DNA of 41,771 nt from Candidatus Parcubacteria bacterium (lineage in GTDB: Bacteria; Patescibacteriota; Minisyncoccia; Phycocordibacterales; Phycocordibacteraceae). This document shows, piece by piece, positions 25,159 to 34,155 of this stretch. The notes under the pieces are model-generated. The model saw only the letters and a list, made by a program, of their open reading frames with translations, had not been told where the DNA came from and ran no database searches. A program made the position numbers and the translations under genes. Positions within the stretch are counted from its first letter, which is position 1, and each line of letters begins with the position of its first letter. The stretch covers positions 1 through 41,771 of the forward strand of contig JAKFXG010000007.1 of the NCBI GenBank assembly GCA_021731495.1, in the 5' to 3' direction.

Positions 25159-25717
25159 GTACGAAACACGCGGCATCGTGCTTTCTCGGGCTCCTTTGGG
25201 AGAGGCACATGCGTTGGTTACGCTCATCACGCCCGGACTCGGATTGGTCCGTGCTCGCGCGCAGAGCGTGCGTCGACCGGGAGCGAAGCTCGCCGCCGCG
25301 CTTGCGACGTTTGCTGAGAGCTCCCTTGTGCTTGTCCGTGGGAAGGAGGGTTGGCGCATCGCGGGCGCAGTTCTCGAAGAGAATTGGTTCATACGGATAG
25401 AGCGGACCCTGGCTCGCCGCACCGCCGCACGGGTATCAGGCCTTCTGCAGCGACTGATGGCGGGCGAGGTGCACGATCCCGCGCTTTTCTCGATCGTTGC
25501 CAGTTTCTTCGAAGCGCTCTCAACGCTTCCCGAAGATGCGTACGAAGTGGCTGAAGCTCTCGCAGCACTCCGCGTGCTTGCGGCGCTCGGTCTCGATGCG
25601 GGGGATATCCCAGGCGACATGTCAGAATTCACCCCCTCCGTGCTTTCAGATATCCGCGCAGTGCGTGCGGACTATATAACGCGCATCAATCGCGGCATCA
25701 CTGCTTCAGGCCTTTAG
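25148..25717 (+). CDS. recO: DNA repair protein RecO
   Basis: A 189-residue RecO, which helps load RecA at gaps by binding SSB and ssDNA. The N-terminal OB-fold is clear: [36 protein letters not shown], read in pieces. It is shorter than most RecO proteins (about 240 residues) and lacks the usual C-terminal zinc cysteines, as in some other reduced genomes. ATG25148 overlaps the ileS stop by 11 nt. Confidence 0.85.
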   Translation: MRYRYETRGIVLSRAPLGEAHALVTLITPGLGLVRARAQSVRRPGAKLAAALATFAESSLVLVRGKEGWRIAGAVLEENWFIRIERTLARRTAARVSGLLQRLMAGEVHDPALFSIVASFFEALSTLPEDAYEVAEALAALRVLAALGLDAGDIPGDMSEFTPSVLSDIRAVRADYITRINRGITASGL

Positions 25718-25792
25718 CCCCATGAAATAGTACCTACCAAATATTGAGATTTATCTCGCAAACAACTCCTGCTCGATTCCGTCACAAACCTT

Positions 25793-25820
25793 TTGAGAGC
25801 GGTATCTCACGGGGTATACT
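25793..25820 (+). promoter_or_regulatory. sigma-70-like promoter for the surface-protein gene
   Basis: TTGAGA (25793-25798) and TATACT (25815-25820) are 16 nt apart, and the ATG is only 8 nt beyond the -10 box, predicting a leaderless message. GAGA and TCTC flank a short inverted repeat across the spacer. Confidence 0.7.
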
Positions 25821-25828
25821 GAGTAACG

Positions 25829-27715
25829 ATGCCTCAGCACCCCGAAGACGATACAAGCTCGCTTGAGCGTGCCCGCGCACGCCTCTACAAGCCCGTCGAC
25901 ATTCCGCGCGAGCGCACGCCACTCGCTTCTTCCGGAGAGCGGACATTGCCGCACATGTGGAAAGAGGAAGTTGTCCTCGAGCAGGCACCGGTCAAGAAAG
26001 AACGACATGTGCATCTTGCGGGGATATTTTTTATGGCTGCCGTTACGTTCTTCTTCATCGCGCTCGGCGTCGCCGGCTATTTCTTCTATTTCGGCGGCAA
26101 TACGGTCTCGGTGGACAAAATCACCATCGATATCCAGGGGCCGACGACGATCGCCGGTGGTGATACCGTGTCGCTCTCGCTGGTTATTACGAACAAAAAT
26201 GCGGTTGCGATCGAGAATGCGATTATGGAGATTGATTTCCCGAGCGGGACCAGGGATGCGGCGAACGTGCTGCAGGCGTATCCGCATTACGTCGAGACTC
26301 TCGGCACGCTCGAGAGCGGCGCGACGGTCACTCGGTCGATAAAAGCGGTCGTGTTTGGCGGGACAGGGCAAAACGTTACGCTCCCAATTTCTCTTTCTTA
26401 CCGCACTGTCGGTTCCAATGCCGTTTTCGTGAAGAAGTCTTCCTATACTCTTGAAATATCCACGGCGCCGCTCGAAGTCACTGTAGACGCGCTTACCGAG
26501 ACCGTTTCAAATAAACCGCTTACGCTTACGCTCACCGTTCGTTCAAATGCAAGCGTGCCGCTGAGTAATGTCGTTCTCGTCGGCGCTTTCCCGTTCGGTT
26601 TCTCGATCACCTCTTCTTCGCTCCCCCTGAACAATTCGAGTTTTCTTCTCGGGACCCTCGTGCCCGGAGCGAGCAAGACAATAACGCTCACCGGAACGCT
26701 CACGGGACAAAATAAAGAACAGCGAGTTTTTCGTTTCACTGTTGGGACTGCGGATACCGCAAACAATCAGACGCTTGCCGTTACCTATATGACTCAGGAT
26801 GTGACGGTCGGTATCGCCGCGCCCTTCATCGACACGACACTCTCACTCAATGGCGATACGAGAGAAAATCCCATCATCGCTCCGGGGAGCAGCCAAAGCG
26901 TCATGCTCTCGTACACCAATACTCTCGCCACGACCATAGAGAATGCAGTCGTGAGGGTCGCTCTCTCCGGTTCCGCAGTCGATTACGGCAGCATCAAAAC
27001 CACCAGCGGTTTCTACAATTCCGCCGACCGTACAATCATCTTCAGTAAGGACACTGACCCGTCGCTTGCAACGCTTGCACCAGGTCGTTCTGGTGTTGGG
27101 GCGTTCTCTTTTTCAACCCTTGCGGCGGGAGCATTTTCTTCCTCTCCGACCGTAACCTTTGCGATATCGGTTTCAGGTACGCGCGTGGGGCAGGCGAATG
27201 TGCCGGAACAAATAAGTGCTTCCATAACCAAGACGGCGAAAGTCACGACAACGGTTGTGCTCTCGGCGCTCTCGCTCCATACATCCGGTTCTCTAAGCAA
27301 CAGTGGCCCCATTCCTCCGCGCGCCGAGCAGGCGACGACCTATTCGATCGTCTGGAACGCGCAGAATAAGGGAAGTACCGTTGCCGGCGGCATCGTCTCT
27401 GCCACTCTGCCAGGCTACGCGTCCTATACCGGCCTGACGACGGGAACCGGCGCTTTCACGTACGATAAGGGGTCTCGCACGGTCTCGTGGAATACAGGCG
27501 ACCTCGCGCAAGGGGCGAGTGCCCGTGGTACCTTTCAAGTCTCGCTCACCCCCTCAACGTCGCAGAAGGGCAGCGCGCCACAGCTATCCGGTGTGGCATC
27601 GTTCTCGGGATACGACCGCTTTGCGGGTGTACAGGTTTCCGCGACTGCAGAACCGGTGACGACCGAGACGAAAGGAGATCCGGGGTATGTATCCACATTC
27701 GGAGTTGTGCAATAA
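25829..27715 (+). CDS. large single-pass surface protein with DUF11-like beta-sandwich repeats
   Basis: A 628-residue protein. Residues 1-60 are charged and cytoplasmic, residues 63-90 form one membrane helix (IFFMAAVTFFFIALGVAGYF), and the remaining 530 residues are Ser/Thr-rich exported beta domains. At least three modules resemble DUF11/CARDB-type repeats, with recurrent patterns such as LVITNKNAVAIENA, LTVRSNASVPLSNV and LSYTNTLATTIENA (two similar openings). There is no LPXTG or autotransporter signal. Probably a cell-surface or envelope protein; the function cannot be told from sequence. Confidence 0.82.
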   Translation: MPQHPEDDTSSLERARARLYKPVDIPRERTPLASSGERTLPHMWKEEVVLEQAPVKKERHVHLAGIFFMAAVTFFFIALGVAGYFFYFGGNTVSVDKITIDIQGPTTIAGGDTVSLSLVITNKNAVAIENAIMEIDFPSGTRDAANVLQAYPHYVETLGTLESGATVTRSIKAVVFGGTGQNVTLPISLSYRTVGSNAVFVKKSSYTLEISTAPLEVTVDALTETVSNKPLTLTLTVRSNASVPLSNVVLVGAFPFGFSITSSSLPLNNSSFLLGTLVPGASKTITLTGTLTGQNKEQRVFRFTVGTADTANNQTLAVTYMTQDVTVGIAAPFIDTTLSLNGDTRENPIIAPGSSQSVMLSYTNTLATTIENAVVRVALSGSAVDYGSIKTTSGFYNSADRTIIFSKDTDPSLATLAPGRSGVGAFSFSTLAAGAFSSSPTVTFAISVSGTRVGQANVPEQISASITKTAKVTTTVVLSALSLHTSGSLSNSGPIPPRAEQATTYSIVWNAQNKGSTVAGGIVSATLPGYASYTGLTTGTGAFTYDKGSRTVSWNTGDLAQGASARGTFQVSLTPSTSQKGSAPQLSGVASFSGYDRFAGVQVSATAEPVTTETKGDPGYVSTFGVVQ

Positions 27716-27725
27716 TGACGCTCTT

Positions 27726-29051
27726 ATGGCAGATGCAAATTTGATGGAAAAGATAATATCGCTCGCGAAACGCCGCGGATTTGTCTTTCCCGGTTCTGAG
27801 ATCTATGGCGGTCTCGCTGGCACCTTCGACTATGGCCCACTCGGGGTTGTCCTCAAAGAAAATGTGGAGCGCCTTTGGCTGCAGATGTTTCGCGATGACC
27901 GCGACGATATGTATGGCGTCGACGCGACGATACTCATGAATCCGAAAGTTTGGGAGGCGAGCGGTCACGTGTCCGGATTCTCCGATCCGCTTGTTGAGTG
28001 TGAGAAATGCAAGAAACGTTTTCGCCCAGATCATCTCGATGATCCTAAAAAGTGTCCCGAATGTGAGGGTACTCTCGGCGAGGTGCGCCAGTTCAATATG
28101 ATGTTCAAGACACAAGTGGGCGCTACGGCGGATGAATCGTCGGTCGTGTATCTGCGCCCCGAGACTGCCGGCGGCATTTTCACAAATTTCAAGAATGTTG
28201 TCGATTCGCTGCATCCGAAACTCCCATTCGGCATCGCGCAGATAGGAAAGGCATTCCGGAACGAGATCGCGCCACGCGATTTTATTTTCCGGCTGCGTGA
28301 ACTCTCACAGATGGAGGTTGAGTATTTCGTGAAGCCCACGGATTGGGAGCAGGCATTTGAGGAATGGCGCAAAATGATGCATCTTTTTGCCGAAGCGGTC
28401 GGTTTGCCGCAAGGCATGGTTCATGAGCTCGAAGTTTCCGACGGAGATCGCGCGCACTACTCTAAGCGCACGATTGATTTTGAATTCGACTATCCGTTTG
28501 GCCGAAAGGAGCTTTGGGGTCTCGCATACCGCACTGATTTCGATCTTTCTGCCCACGCAGGAGCATCAAGCACTGAACTCACCTATCTTGATGAGGAAAC
28601 AAAAGAGAAATTCGTCCCCCATGTTATTGAGCCGTCGCTTGGCGTTGATCGCACGATTCTCGCGATACTTGCGAGCGCCTATCGCGAAGACGATATGGGT
28701 GGGGAAGTGCGCACCTATCTCGCTCTTGCACCGAAGATTGCGCCCGTGAAGGCGATGGTCTCCCCACTCTTGAAGAACAAGCCCGAGCTTGTCGCAAAGG
28801 CGCGCGAGGTGCGTGCCGAGTTGAGGAAAATTCATCCAGGAATCGCGTGGGACGACAACGGCAACATCGGCAAACGCTATCGCCGTCAGGACGAGATAGG
28901 AACGCCGTTCTGCATCACGATTGATTTTGACACGCTCGGAGAGCATTCGGAGCTTGCCGACACAGTGACTCTGCGCCATCGTGATACGGGCGAGCAGGAG
29001 CGTCTCACGATTCCCGAAGTTGCCGAACGTATTAGTTCCGCAATCCAATGA
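27726..29051 (+). CDS. glyQS: glycyl-tRNA synthetase, alpha2 (single-chain class II) type
   Basis: A 441-residue class II synthetase of the dimeric form found in archaea, eukaryotes and some bacteria, not the alpha2beta2 GlyQ/GlyS type. It has the N-terminal RRGFVFPGSEIYGGLAGTFDYGPLG, motif 2 around FRNEIAPRDFIFRLREL, motif 3 in IEPSLGVDRTILAIL, and the C-terminal anticodon-binding domain ending in EVAERI. The CxxC pairs CEKCKKRF and CPECEG form a zinc insertion. ATG27726 is favoured; ATG27744 is a possible alternative. Confidence 0.95.
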   Translation: MADANLMEKIISLAKRRGFVFPGSEIYGGLAGTFDYGPLGVVLKENVERLWLQMFRDDRDDMYGVDATILMNPKVWEASGHVSGFSDPLVECEKCKKRFRPDHLDDPKKCPECEGTLGEVRQFNMMFKTQVGATADESSVVYLRPETAGGIFTNFKNVVDSLHPKLPFGIAQIGKAFRNEIAPRDFIFRLRELSQMEVEYFVKPTDWEQAFEEWRKMMHLFAEAVGLPQGMVHELEVSDGDRAHYSKRTIDFEFDYPFGRKELWGLAYRTDFDLSAHAGASSTELTYLDEETKEKFVPHVIEPSLGVDRTILAILASAYREDDMGGEVRTYLALAPKIAPVKAMVSPLLKNKPELVAKAREVRAELRKIHPGIAWDDNGNIGKRYRRQDEIGTPFCITIDFDTLGEHSELADTVTLRHRDTGEQERLTIPEVAERISSAIQ

Positions 29052-29074
29052 TAGGAATATGTTAGGATGCCCGT

Positions 29075-30133
29075 ATGGGTAAGGACATTCGCATTTCCAT
29101 CACGTCGGGCACGATTATCACCATACTGATCATCAGTGCGGGTGCGTATATTTTGTGGCTCCTCAGGGATCTTGCGCTCCTTGTGTTGGCTTCCATTGTC
29201 ATCGCTTCGGCTATCGAGCCGGGGGTCGCCTTTTTCATCCGGTACCACTTGCCCCGCTTCGCCGCCGCACTCCTCGTCTATATACTCGTTTTCGGTTCGC
29301 TGTTCTCGCTCCTCTATTTTTTCTTCCCACCCATCATTGCGGACACCGCGGATTTCCTCTCCGCGATGCCGCGCTATCTCGACACGCTCAACGCCGCGTC
29401 CTCCTTCCCAGGTATCGCTCAAGCGACTGATTTTGTCGCTGGACCTGAGGGGATTCAGTCGTTCATACAAACGCTACTCTCACTCCAATCTGCTTTCGCT
29501 ACGGCCTCGGGCGGCGTACTGCAACTCCTCGTTACATTTTTCGGTAGCATTTTCTCGTTTTTGCTTGTCGTTGTCCTCTCTTTCTACTTTGCGCTCCAAG
29601 ACACGGGAGTGGATGACTTCCTCCGCATGATTATGCCAGTACGGTACGAGGACTATTCCGTCGATCTCTGGAAAAGGGCGCAGAAGAAAATAGGGCTCTG
29701 GATGCAGGGGCAAATACTTCTCTCGGTCATCGTCGGCATCCTCGTGTATCTCGGTCTTCTCATTATCGGCGTACCCTACGCACTCCTCCTCGCTGTCCTC
29801 ACTGCTTTCGGGGAAATTATTCCAATCTTCGGTTCGCTCATAGCCGGAACGGTCGCGGTTATCGTCGGCTATTCTGACGGCGGCGTCTCGCTCGGACTCA
29901 TCGTGGCCGGGCTCTACGTCGTCGTAAACCAATTTGAGTCGAATCTTATTTATCCGCTCATTGTGAAGAAAATAGTGGGTATCCCGCCGCTCCTGGTTAT
30001 TGTCGCACTCATCGCGGGCTATACGCTTGCCGGTTTCCTCGGCGTATTGCTCTCAGTGCCCGTTGCGGCGGTCGCGCTCGAATTTATTACGGACTTTGAT
30101 AAGCGGAAACGCCAGGCCCTCACAAACGTATAA
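29075..30133 (+). CDS. AI-2E family transporter (intact copy)
   Basis: A 352-residue membrane protein with about eight helices and the AI-2E/YdiK signatures: an early helical hairpin, a large loop near residues 90-150, LWKRAQKKIGLWMQGQ, and the conserved GEIIPIFGSLIAG and VGIPPLLVIVALIAG blocks. The family name comes from an autoinducer-2 exporter, but most members export unknown solutes. A TAGGAT box ends 6 nt before the ATG, so the transcript may be leaderless. metG follows one base after the stop. Compared with the broken paralogue at 8895-9955, the length is the same. Confidence 0.93.
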   Translation: MGKDIRISITSGTIITILIISAGAYILWLLRDLALLVLASIVIASAIEPGVAFFIRYHLPRFAAALLVYILVFGSLFSLLYFFFPPIIADTADFLSAMPRYLDTLNAASSFPGIAQATDFVAGPEGIQSFIQTLLSLQSAFATASGGVLQLLVTFFGSIFSFLLVVVLSFYFALQDTGVDDFLRMIMPVRYEDYSVDLWKRAQKKIGLWMQGQILLSVIVGILVYLGLLIIGVPYALLLAVLTAFGEIIPIFGSLIAGTVAVIVGYSDGGVSLGLIVAGLYVVVNQFESNLIYPLIVKKIVGIPPLLVIVALIAGYTLAGFLGVLLSVPVAAVALEFITDFDKRKRQALTNV

Positions 30134-30134
30134 C

Positions 30135-31568
30135 GTGAAGAAAACTTTCTATCTCACGACACCTATTTTCTACCCGAACGCGAAGCTCCATCTCGGGCAT
30201 GCGTATACGATGACACTTGCTGATGCGCTCGCTCGCTCCCATCGGCTTAGGGAAGAGAACGTCTATTTCCTCGCAGGCTCAGACGAAAATACTCAAAAGA
30301 TGGTAGATGCAGCCGCGAAAGCAGGCACGGAACCGATTGCATTTCTCGATGGGATCGTCCAAAATTTTATGAAGCTCTACTCTTCGTTGAACATCTCCTA
30401 CGACCAATTCATTCGCACGACTGATACGCGCGTGCATTGGCCAGGCGCACAGGCGCTCTGGGAGAAAATCGTCGCCGCCGGTGACCTCTACAAAAAGGAA
30501 TACAGGGGGTTGTATTGCGTCGGACACGAGGCATTTATTACGGAGAAAGAATTAGTTGATGGGAAATGTCTTGATCACGGTACAGTGCCAGAAGAGTTGA
30601 GTGAAGAAAATTATTTCTTTCGTCTCTCGAAGTACGCAGGAGCGCTCCGACAGAAAATTGAAAGCGATGAACTACGCATCGTTCCGCAGTCGAGAAAAAA
30701 TGAGATTCTGTCTTTCATAGATAGTGGACTGGAGGACGTGAGCTTCTCGCGTCCACGTCGCGCGAATTGGCCAAAAGGTCTCGGTGTACCAGTCCCTGGG
30801 GACGACTCACAGATTATGTATGTCTGGTGCGATGCGCTCGCCAATTACATTACGGCACTCGGATTCGGCCGCGACGACGCGCTCTTCCAAGAGTTCTGGC
30901 CTGCCAATGTGCACGTCATCGGGAAGGATATTTTGCGTTTTCATGCGGCAATATGGCCAGCGATGCTTCTCTCCGCGGAGCTGCCACTCCCAGAGTCTAT
31001 TTTTGTGCATGGCTTTATCACCTCGGGCGGGAGGAAAATGTCAAAAACATTAGGGAACATCATCGATCCCGAAGAGCTTATCGAAACGTACGGAGCTGAG
31101 GCTATTCGTTATTTTCTCCTTCGGCACATATCGCCTTTTGAGGATGGGGAGATTACCCGCGAAGGATTTAAGGATGCGTATACCGCAAATCTTACCAACG
31201 GCCTTGGCAATCTTGTCGCACGGGTGATGAAACTTGCGGAGACTCACTTACCTAAGCCTGTCGAGCGCCCCAAGGCCGAGCATTTTCCACAAGAGTACTG
31301 GGACGCGCTTAATGGATATGAGATCAACCGGGCAGTTGATATGGTGTGGAGCCGTATACAAAGACTCGACGAGCGCATTACAAATGAAGAACCCTTTACT
31401 CTCGTGAAGAAGGACGCAGAAAGGGGTCGCGCACTCATTGGGGAACTCGTCATCGAGCTGTACTGGGTCGGTCGTCTTTTGAATCCGTTCATGCCAAACA
31501 CGAGCGCCACGATAAAGAAAGCGGTATTAGAAAATAAAAAACCAGAGAATCTCTTCCCGAGACTATGA
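30135..31568 (+). CDS. metG: methionyl-tRNA synthetase lacking the C-terminal tRNA-binding domain
   Basis: A 477-residue class I synthetase. HLGH (residues 19-22) is the HIGH motif and KMSKT (301-305) the KMSKS motif; the connective peptide and anticodon-binding helical domain follow (VDMVWSRIQRLDERI). The protein ends shortly after the anticodon domain (NLFPRL) and has no EMAP II-like tail, which is encoded separately at 452-811. The zinc-knuckle cysteines of some MetRS forms are not obvious here. GTG30135 starts one base after the AI-2E stop; no long leader is possible. Confidence 0.96.
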   Translation: MKKTFYLTTPIFYPNAKLHLGHAYTMTLADALARSHRLREENVYFLAGSDENTQKMVDAAAKAGTEPIAFLDGIVQNFMKLYSSLNISYDQFIRTTDTRVHWPGAQALWEKIVAAGDLYKKEYRGLYCVGHEAFITEKELVDGKCLDHGTVPEELSEENYFFRLSKYAGALRQKIESDELRIVPQSRKNEILSFIDSGLEDVSFSRPRRANWPKGLGVPVPGDDSQIMYVWCDALANYITALGFGRDDALFQEFWPANVHVIGKDILRFHAAIWPAMLLSAELPLPESIFVHGFITSGGRKMSKTLGNIIDPEELIETYGAEAIRYFLLRHISPFEDGEITREGFKDAYTANLTNGLGNLVARVMKLAETHLPKPVERPKAEHFPQEYWDALNGYEINRAVDMVWSRIQRLDERITNEEPFTLVKKDAERGRALIGELVIELYWVGRLLNPFMPNTSATIKKAVLENKKPENLFPRL

Positions 31569-32029
31569 GTAATGACGAACATTTTATGGAAGTAGCAATC
31601 GAAGAAGCACGCAAAGCCCCGTGGCCTTTTGGTGCAGCCGTAGTCGTCGCAGGTGAGATCATATCGCAAGCCGGGTCAGGAGATGGTAAGGATAACCATA
31701 TGGACCCGACGGCCCACGCAGAGGTAAATGCGATTCGTTTTGCATGTAAATCTCTCAACGTCAACAGTCTGGAGGGTAAAGACGCAATCATATACGCGTC
31801 CTGCGAGCCATGCGCAATGTGTATGGGGGCAATTTGGTATGCGGGTATTCGAAAAATCATTTACGGGAGTACGATCGAAGAGGAGCAGAAGTTCTTCCCA
31901 TGGAAAGACCTTATATTTCCGCGTGACGTGCTCATGCAGCTAACGAATAACGAACTTTCAATAACAGGCGGGCTCTTCAAAAATAGGGTGATGGAGGTTT
32001 ATGAAAGTCATTCGGCACGAGTGAATTAA
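31565..32029 (+). CDS. nucleobase/nucleoside deaminase, GuaD-like
   Basis: A 154-residue zinc deaminase of the cytidine/deoxycytidylate superfamily. The zinc site is H51-A-E53 in DPTAHAEVNAIR and C80-E-P-C83 in ASCEPCAMCMG. The DPTAHAEV context and late ARIxKIIYG-like region (GIRKIIYGST) are closest to guanine deaminase of the GuaD type, but tRNA adenosine deaminase (TadA) cannot be excluded. ATG31565 overlaps the metG stop as ATGA, so it is translationally coupled to metG; a role in tRNA editing would fit this context. Confidence 0.88.
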   Translation: MSNDEHFMEVAIEEARKAPWPFGAAVVVAGEIISQAGSGDGKDNHMDPTAHAEVNAIRFACKSLNVNSLEGKDAIIYASCEPCAMCMGAIWYAGIRKIIYGSTIEEEQKFFPWKDLIFPRDVLMQLTNNELSITGGLFKNRVMEVYESHSARVN

Positions 32030-32032
32030 AGT

Positions 32033-32929
32033 ATGTTTGAAGCGAAATATATTGATGCCCATTGTCATATTCAATTTGAGCAATACGCACAGGATGACGT
32101 TGAGTTGATAGAACGGATGAAAGAGAGAGGTGTCGTAGGCATCGTCGTTGGCGTTGATTACGAGTCTTCAAAGAAAGCAGTTGCGCTTGCTGAGAAACAC
32201 GAGCATCTATATGCTTCCGTCGGTCTCCACCCAAACTATGAGAGTGCTGAATGGTACGAAGTATCGCGATATCGCGAATTGGCACAGAGTCCGAAAGTCG
32301 TCGCGATAGGGGAGTGCGGGCTGGATTACTACCGAGCGCAGCGAGCAAATGCGGAAGGCTCTGCTTCTGTATTTGCGAAGCAAGCGAAGGGAGCAAGCAC
32401 TGCTTATTTCAGGCCAACTGAAGTGAATGACGAGGTGAAGCAAAAACAAAAGGCGATACTCAATGACCAAATCGCTCTGGCTGTGGAACTCGACAAACCA
32501 CTCATTATTCATTCACGCCCAAGTAAGGGTACGCAGAATGCGTATTACGACCTGATCGCGATACTGACTGAAGCAAAACACGTCCATCCGAATCTGCGCG
32601 GCGACATTCATTTTTTCGTCGGCGGCGTAGCAGAAGCCGAAGCACTTATAGCGCTCGGCTTTACGATTTCTTTCACGGCGGTCATTACCTTCACTCGTGA
32701 CTACGATGAGGTCGTGAGAGCCGTTCCTCTCGAGAGTATTCTCTCCGAGACCGACGCCCCGTATGTGGCACCTGCCAGTCGCCGCGGAACTCGTAATGAC
32801 CCTCTGGCTGCCGAAGACGTTGTCGTAAAAATTGCGGAAATTAGAGCCGAAGACCCCGAGACCGTCCGGGCAATGCTCCTTAAAAACGCACAACGTCTTT
32901 TCTCTATACCTGACGCTCAGGCGTTGTAA
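32033..32929 (+). CDS. tatD: TatD-family DNase with an in-frame insertion
   Basis: A 298-residue metal-dependent hydrolase of the TatD family, a 3'-5' DNase thought to act in DNA repair. The TIM-barrel metal site is visible in YIDAHCH (H10, H12), VAIGECGLDYY (E91-D95 region), PLIIHSR, and the late SETDAPYVAP. Between the CGLDYYR strand and the KQKAILNDQIALAVEL helix there are about 35 extra residues (about 101-136) rich in Ala, Ser and Gln, absent from ordinary TatD proteins; the DNA for them starts with a 13-bp hairpin (32345-32376). It starts 3 nt after the deaminase stop. Confidence 0.93.
   Translation: MFEAKYIDAHCHIQFEQYAQDDVELIERMKERGVVGIVVGVDYESSKKAVALAEKHEHLYASVGLHPNYESAEWYEVSRYRELAQSPKVVAIGECGLDYYRAQRANAEGSASVFAKQAKGASTAYFRPTEVNDEVKQKQKAILNDQIALAVELDKPLIIHSRPSKGTQNAYYDLIAILTEAKHVHPNLRGDIHFFVGGVAEAEALIALGFTISFTAVITFTRDYDEVVRAVPLESILSETDAPYVAPASRRGTRNDPLAAEDVVVKIAEIRAEDPETVRAMLLKNAQRLFSIPDAQAL
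32345..32376. repeat. palindromic insertion element candidate inside tatD
   Basis: Positions 32345-32357 can pair with 32364-32376 (11 Watson-Crick pairs and two G-T wobbles) around a 6-nt loop, at the beginning of the extra coding segment. A second small hairpin AAGCA-C-TGCTT follows near 32394-32405. This resembles, by analogy only, the palindromic elements that insert in frame in Rickettsia genes. Confidence 0.5.
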
Positions 32930-32934
32930 ACGTC

Positions 32935-32963
32935 TTGCGGGCGGCAGAATCGCGTGCTAGGAT
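32935..32963 (+). promoter_or_regulatory. promoter for rpsF-ssb-rpsR
   Basis: TTGCGG (32935-32940) and TAGGAT (32958-32963) are separated by 17 nt; the rpsF ATG follows 9 nt later, predicting a leaderless or near-leaderless message. Confidence 0.65.
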
Positions 32964-32972
32964 GCCGTCACT

Positions 32973-33461
32973 ATGGCGAAGGACCTGGATCTGGAGATAT
33001 CGGCGGATGAACTCGATGAAACGAGTTTGGAGCCCCGTGTCTATGAACTCGGTTTCCATCTCGACCCAGAACTTCCTACTGAGGAAGTAAAGAAGTCGTA
33101 CCAGGCAGTTCGCGAACTCATTGAGGGGAAGGGCACAGTGGTTGCTGAGGGCGAGCCTCAAAAGATCCAGCTCGCCTACACCATTTCTCGCCAGGAGGTT
33201 GCCGGCCGACGTGATTTCGACTCCGCCTACTTCTCATGGATCGTGTATGAGGCCACCGCATCGAACCACGCGGAAATCATCGCTGCAGCTTCCGCCAACA
33301 AACACATCATCCGGTTCATTGACCTCCTCACCACAAAAGACGCCGCCCGCCATTCGGCTGAAATGCGCGAGCTCTTCATGAAGACGCCGGAACGGGTTGA
33401 GGACGCGGAGACCGTAGCTGGGGCCGAGCTCGACGCCGCACTCGAGAGCGTTGCGATATAA
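32973..33461 (+). CDS. rpsF: 30S ribosomal protein S6
   Basis: A 162-residue S6, which binds 16S rRNA together with S18. The ferredoxin-like core is clear (YELGFHLDPELPTEEVKKSYQAV, IQLAYTISRQ, and the C-terminal HIIRFIDLLT). It is longer than the standard 100-130 residues because of an acidic N-terminal extension of about 20 residues and a C-terminal acidic tail. It heads the classical S6-SSB-S18 operon; the ssb promoter-like box lies near its 3' end. Confidence 0.93.
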   Translation: MAKDLDLEISADELDETSLEPRVYELGFHLDPELPTEEVKKSYQAVRELIEGKGTVVAEGEPQKIQLAYTISRQEVAGRRDFDSAYFSWIVYEATASNHAEIIAAASANKHIIRFIDLLTTKDAARHSAEMRELFMKTPERVEDAETVAGAELDAALESVAI

Positions 33462-33468
33462 TACAAAC

Positions 33469-33924
33469 ATGTACCTCAACAAAGTATTTCTCTACGGCAA
33501 TCTTACCCGCGATCCGGAGCTGAAGGCTCTTCCCTCAGGGAGCCAGATCGCAAACTTCGGTCTCGCGACGAATCGTACCTACAAAGACAAGAACGGCGCA
33601 AAGCAAGAGGCGACGGAGTTCCACAATATCGTCGCCTTCGGCCGTACGGCAGAAGTCATCGCGCAGTACTGTAAGAAGGGCCGTCCAATTTTCGTCGAGG
33701 GCCGCATCCAGACCCGCTCATGGGAAGGAAAGGAGGATGGCAAAAAGCAGTACCGCACTGAAATCATCGTGGACAACTTTCAGTTTGGTGCTGATGGTGG
33801 CAAAGGCCCTGCTGCAGGGTCGTCTCGCGCCGAGACGACGGCAGCTGACAATGGTGAGTCGCCGGACGGCGGCGAGATAAAGTATCCAGACGAGGAAATC
33901 AACCCGGAGGATATTCCTTTTTAA
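33469..33924 (+). CDS. ssb: single-stranded DNA-binding protein
   Basis: A 151-residue SSB with the usual OB-fold (NKVFLYGNLTRDPELKALPSG, FHNIVAFGRTAEVIAQYCKKG, VEGRIQTRSW) and an acidic C-terminal tail ending DIPF, the tip used by SSB partners such as RecO, which is also in this window. A TATAAT box (33457-33462) ends 6 nt before the ATG, inside rpsF, so ssb may have its own leaderless transcript. It starts 7 nt after the rpsF stop. Confidence 0.96.
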   Translation: MYLNKVFLYGNLTRDPELKALPSGSQIANFGLATNRTYKDKNGAKQEATEFHNIVAFGRTAEVIAQYCKKGRPIFVEGRIQTRSWEGKEDGKKQYRTEIIVDNFQFGADGGKGPAAGSSRAETTAADNGESPDGGEIKYPDEEINPEDIPF

Positions 33925-33933
33925 ATTATTTAT

Positions 33934-34140
33934 ATGGCATACCAAGCTGAACGCGAAGAGATCGAGATCAAGAAGTTTATCGACTATAAGGATGTAGCGT
34001 ACCTCAAACTGTTCACAAACCCCCACGCAAAGATGCTTTCCAAGAAGCGCACCGGCATTCCCTCGGGCAAGCAGCGCGATGTTGTGGAAGCTATTAAACG
34101 CGCCCGCTTTATGGCATTACTTCCCTACGTTGCCGCATAA
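33934..34140 (+). CDS. rpsR: 30S ribosomal protein S18
   Basis: A 68-residue S18. The conserved core is FIDYKDVAYLKLFTN, ISPHAK-like NPHAKMLSKKRTGIPSGKQRDV and the terminal KRARFMALLPYV. It ends the rpsF-ssb-rpsR cluster. Many bacteria have rplI (L9) directly downstream, but here there is only the inverted-repeat element and the convergent efp gene, so L9 is absent from this locus. Confidence 0.96.
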   Translation: MAYQAEREEIEIKKFIDYKDVAYLKLFTNPHAKMLSKKRTGIPSGKQRDVVEAIKRARFMALLPYVAA

Positions 34141-34155
34141 AGGGAAGCCCTAATC

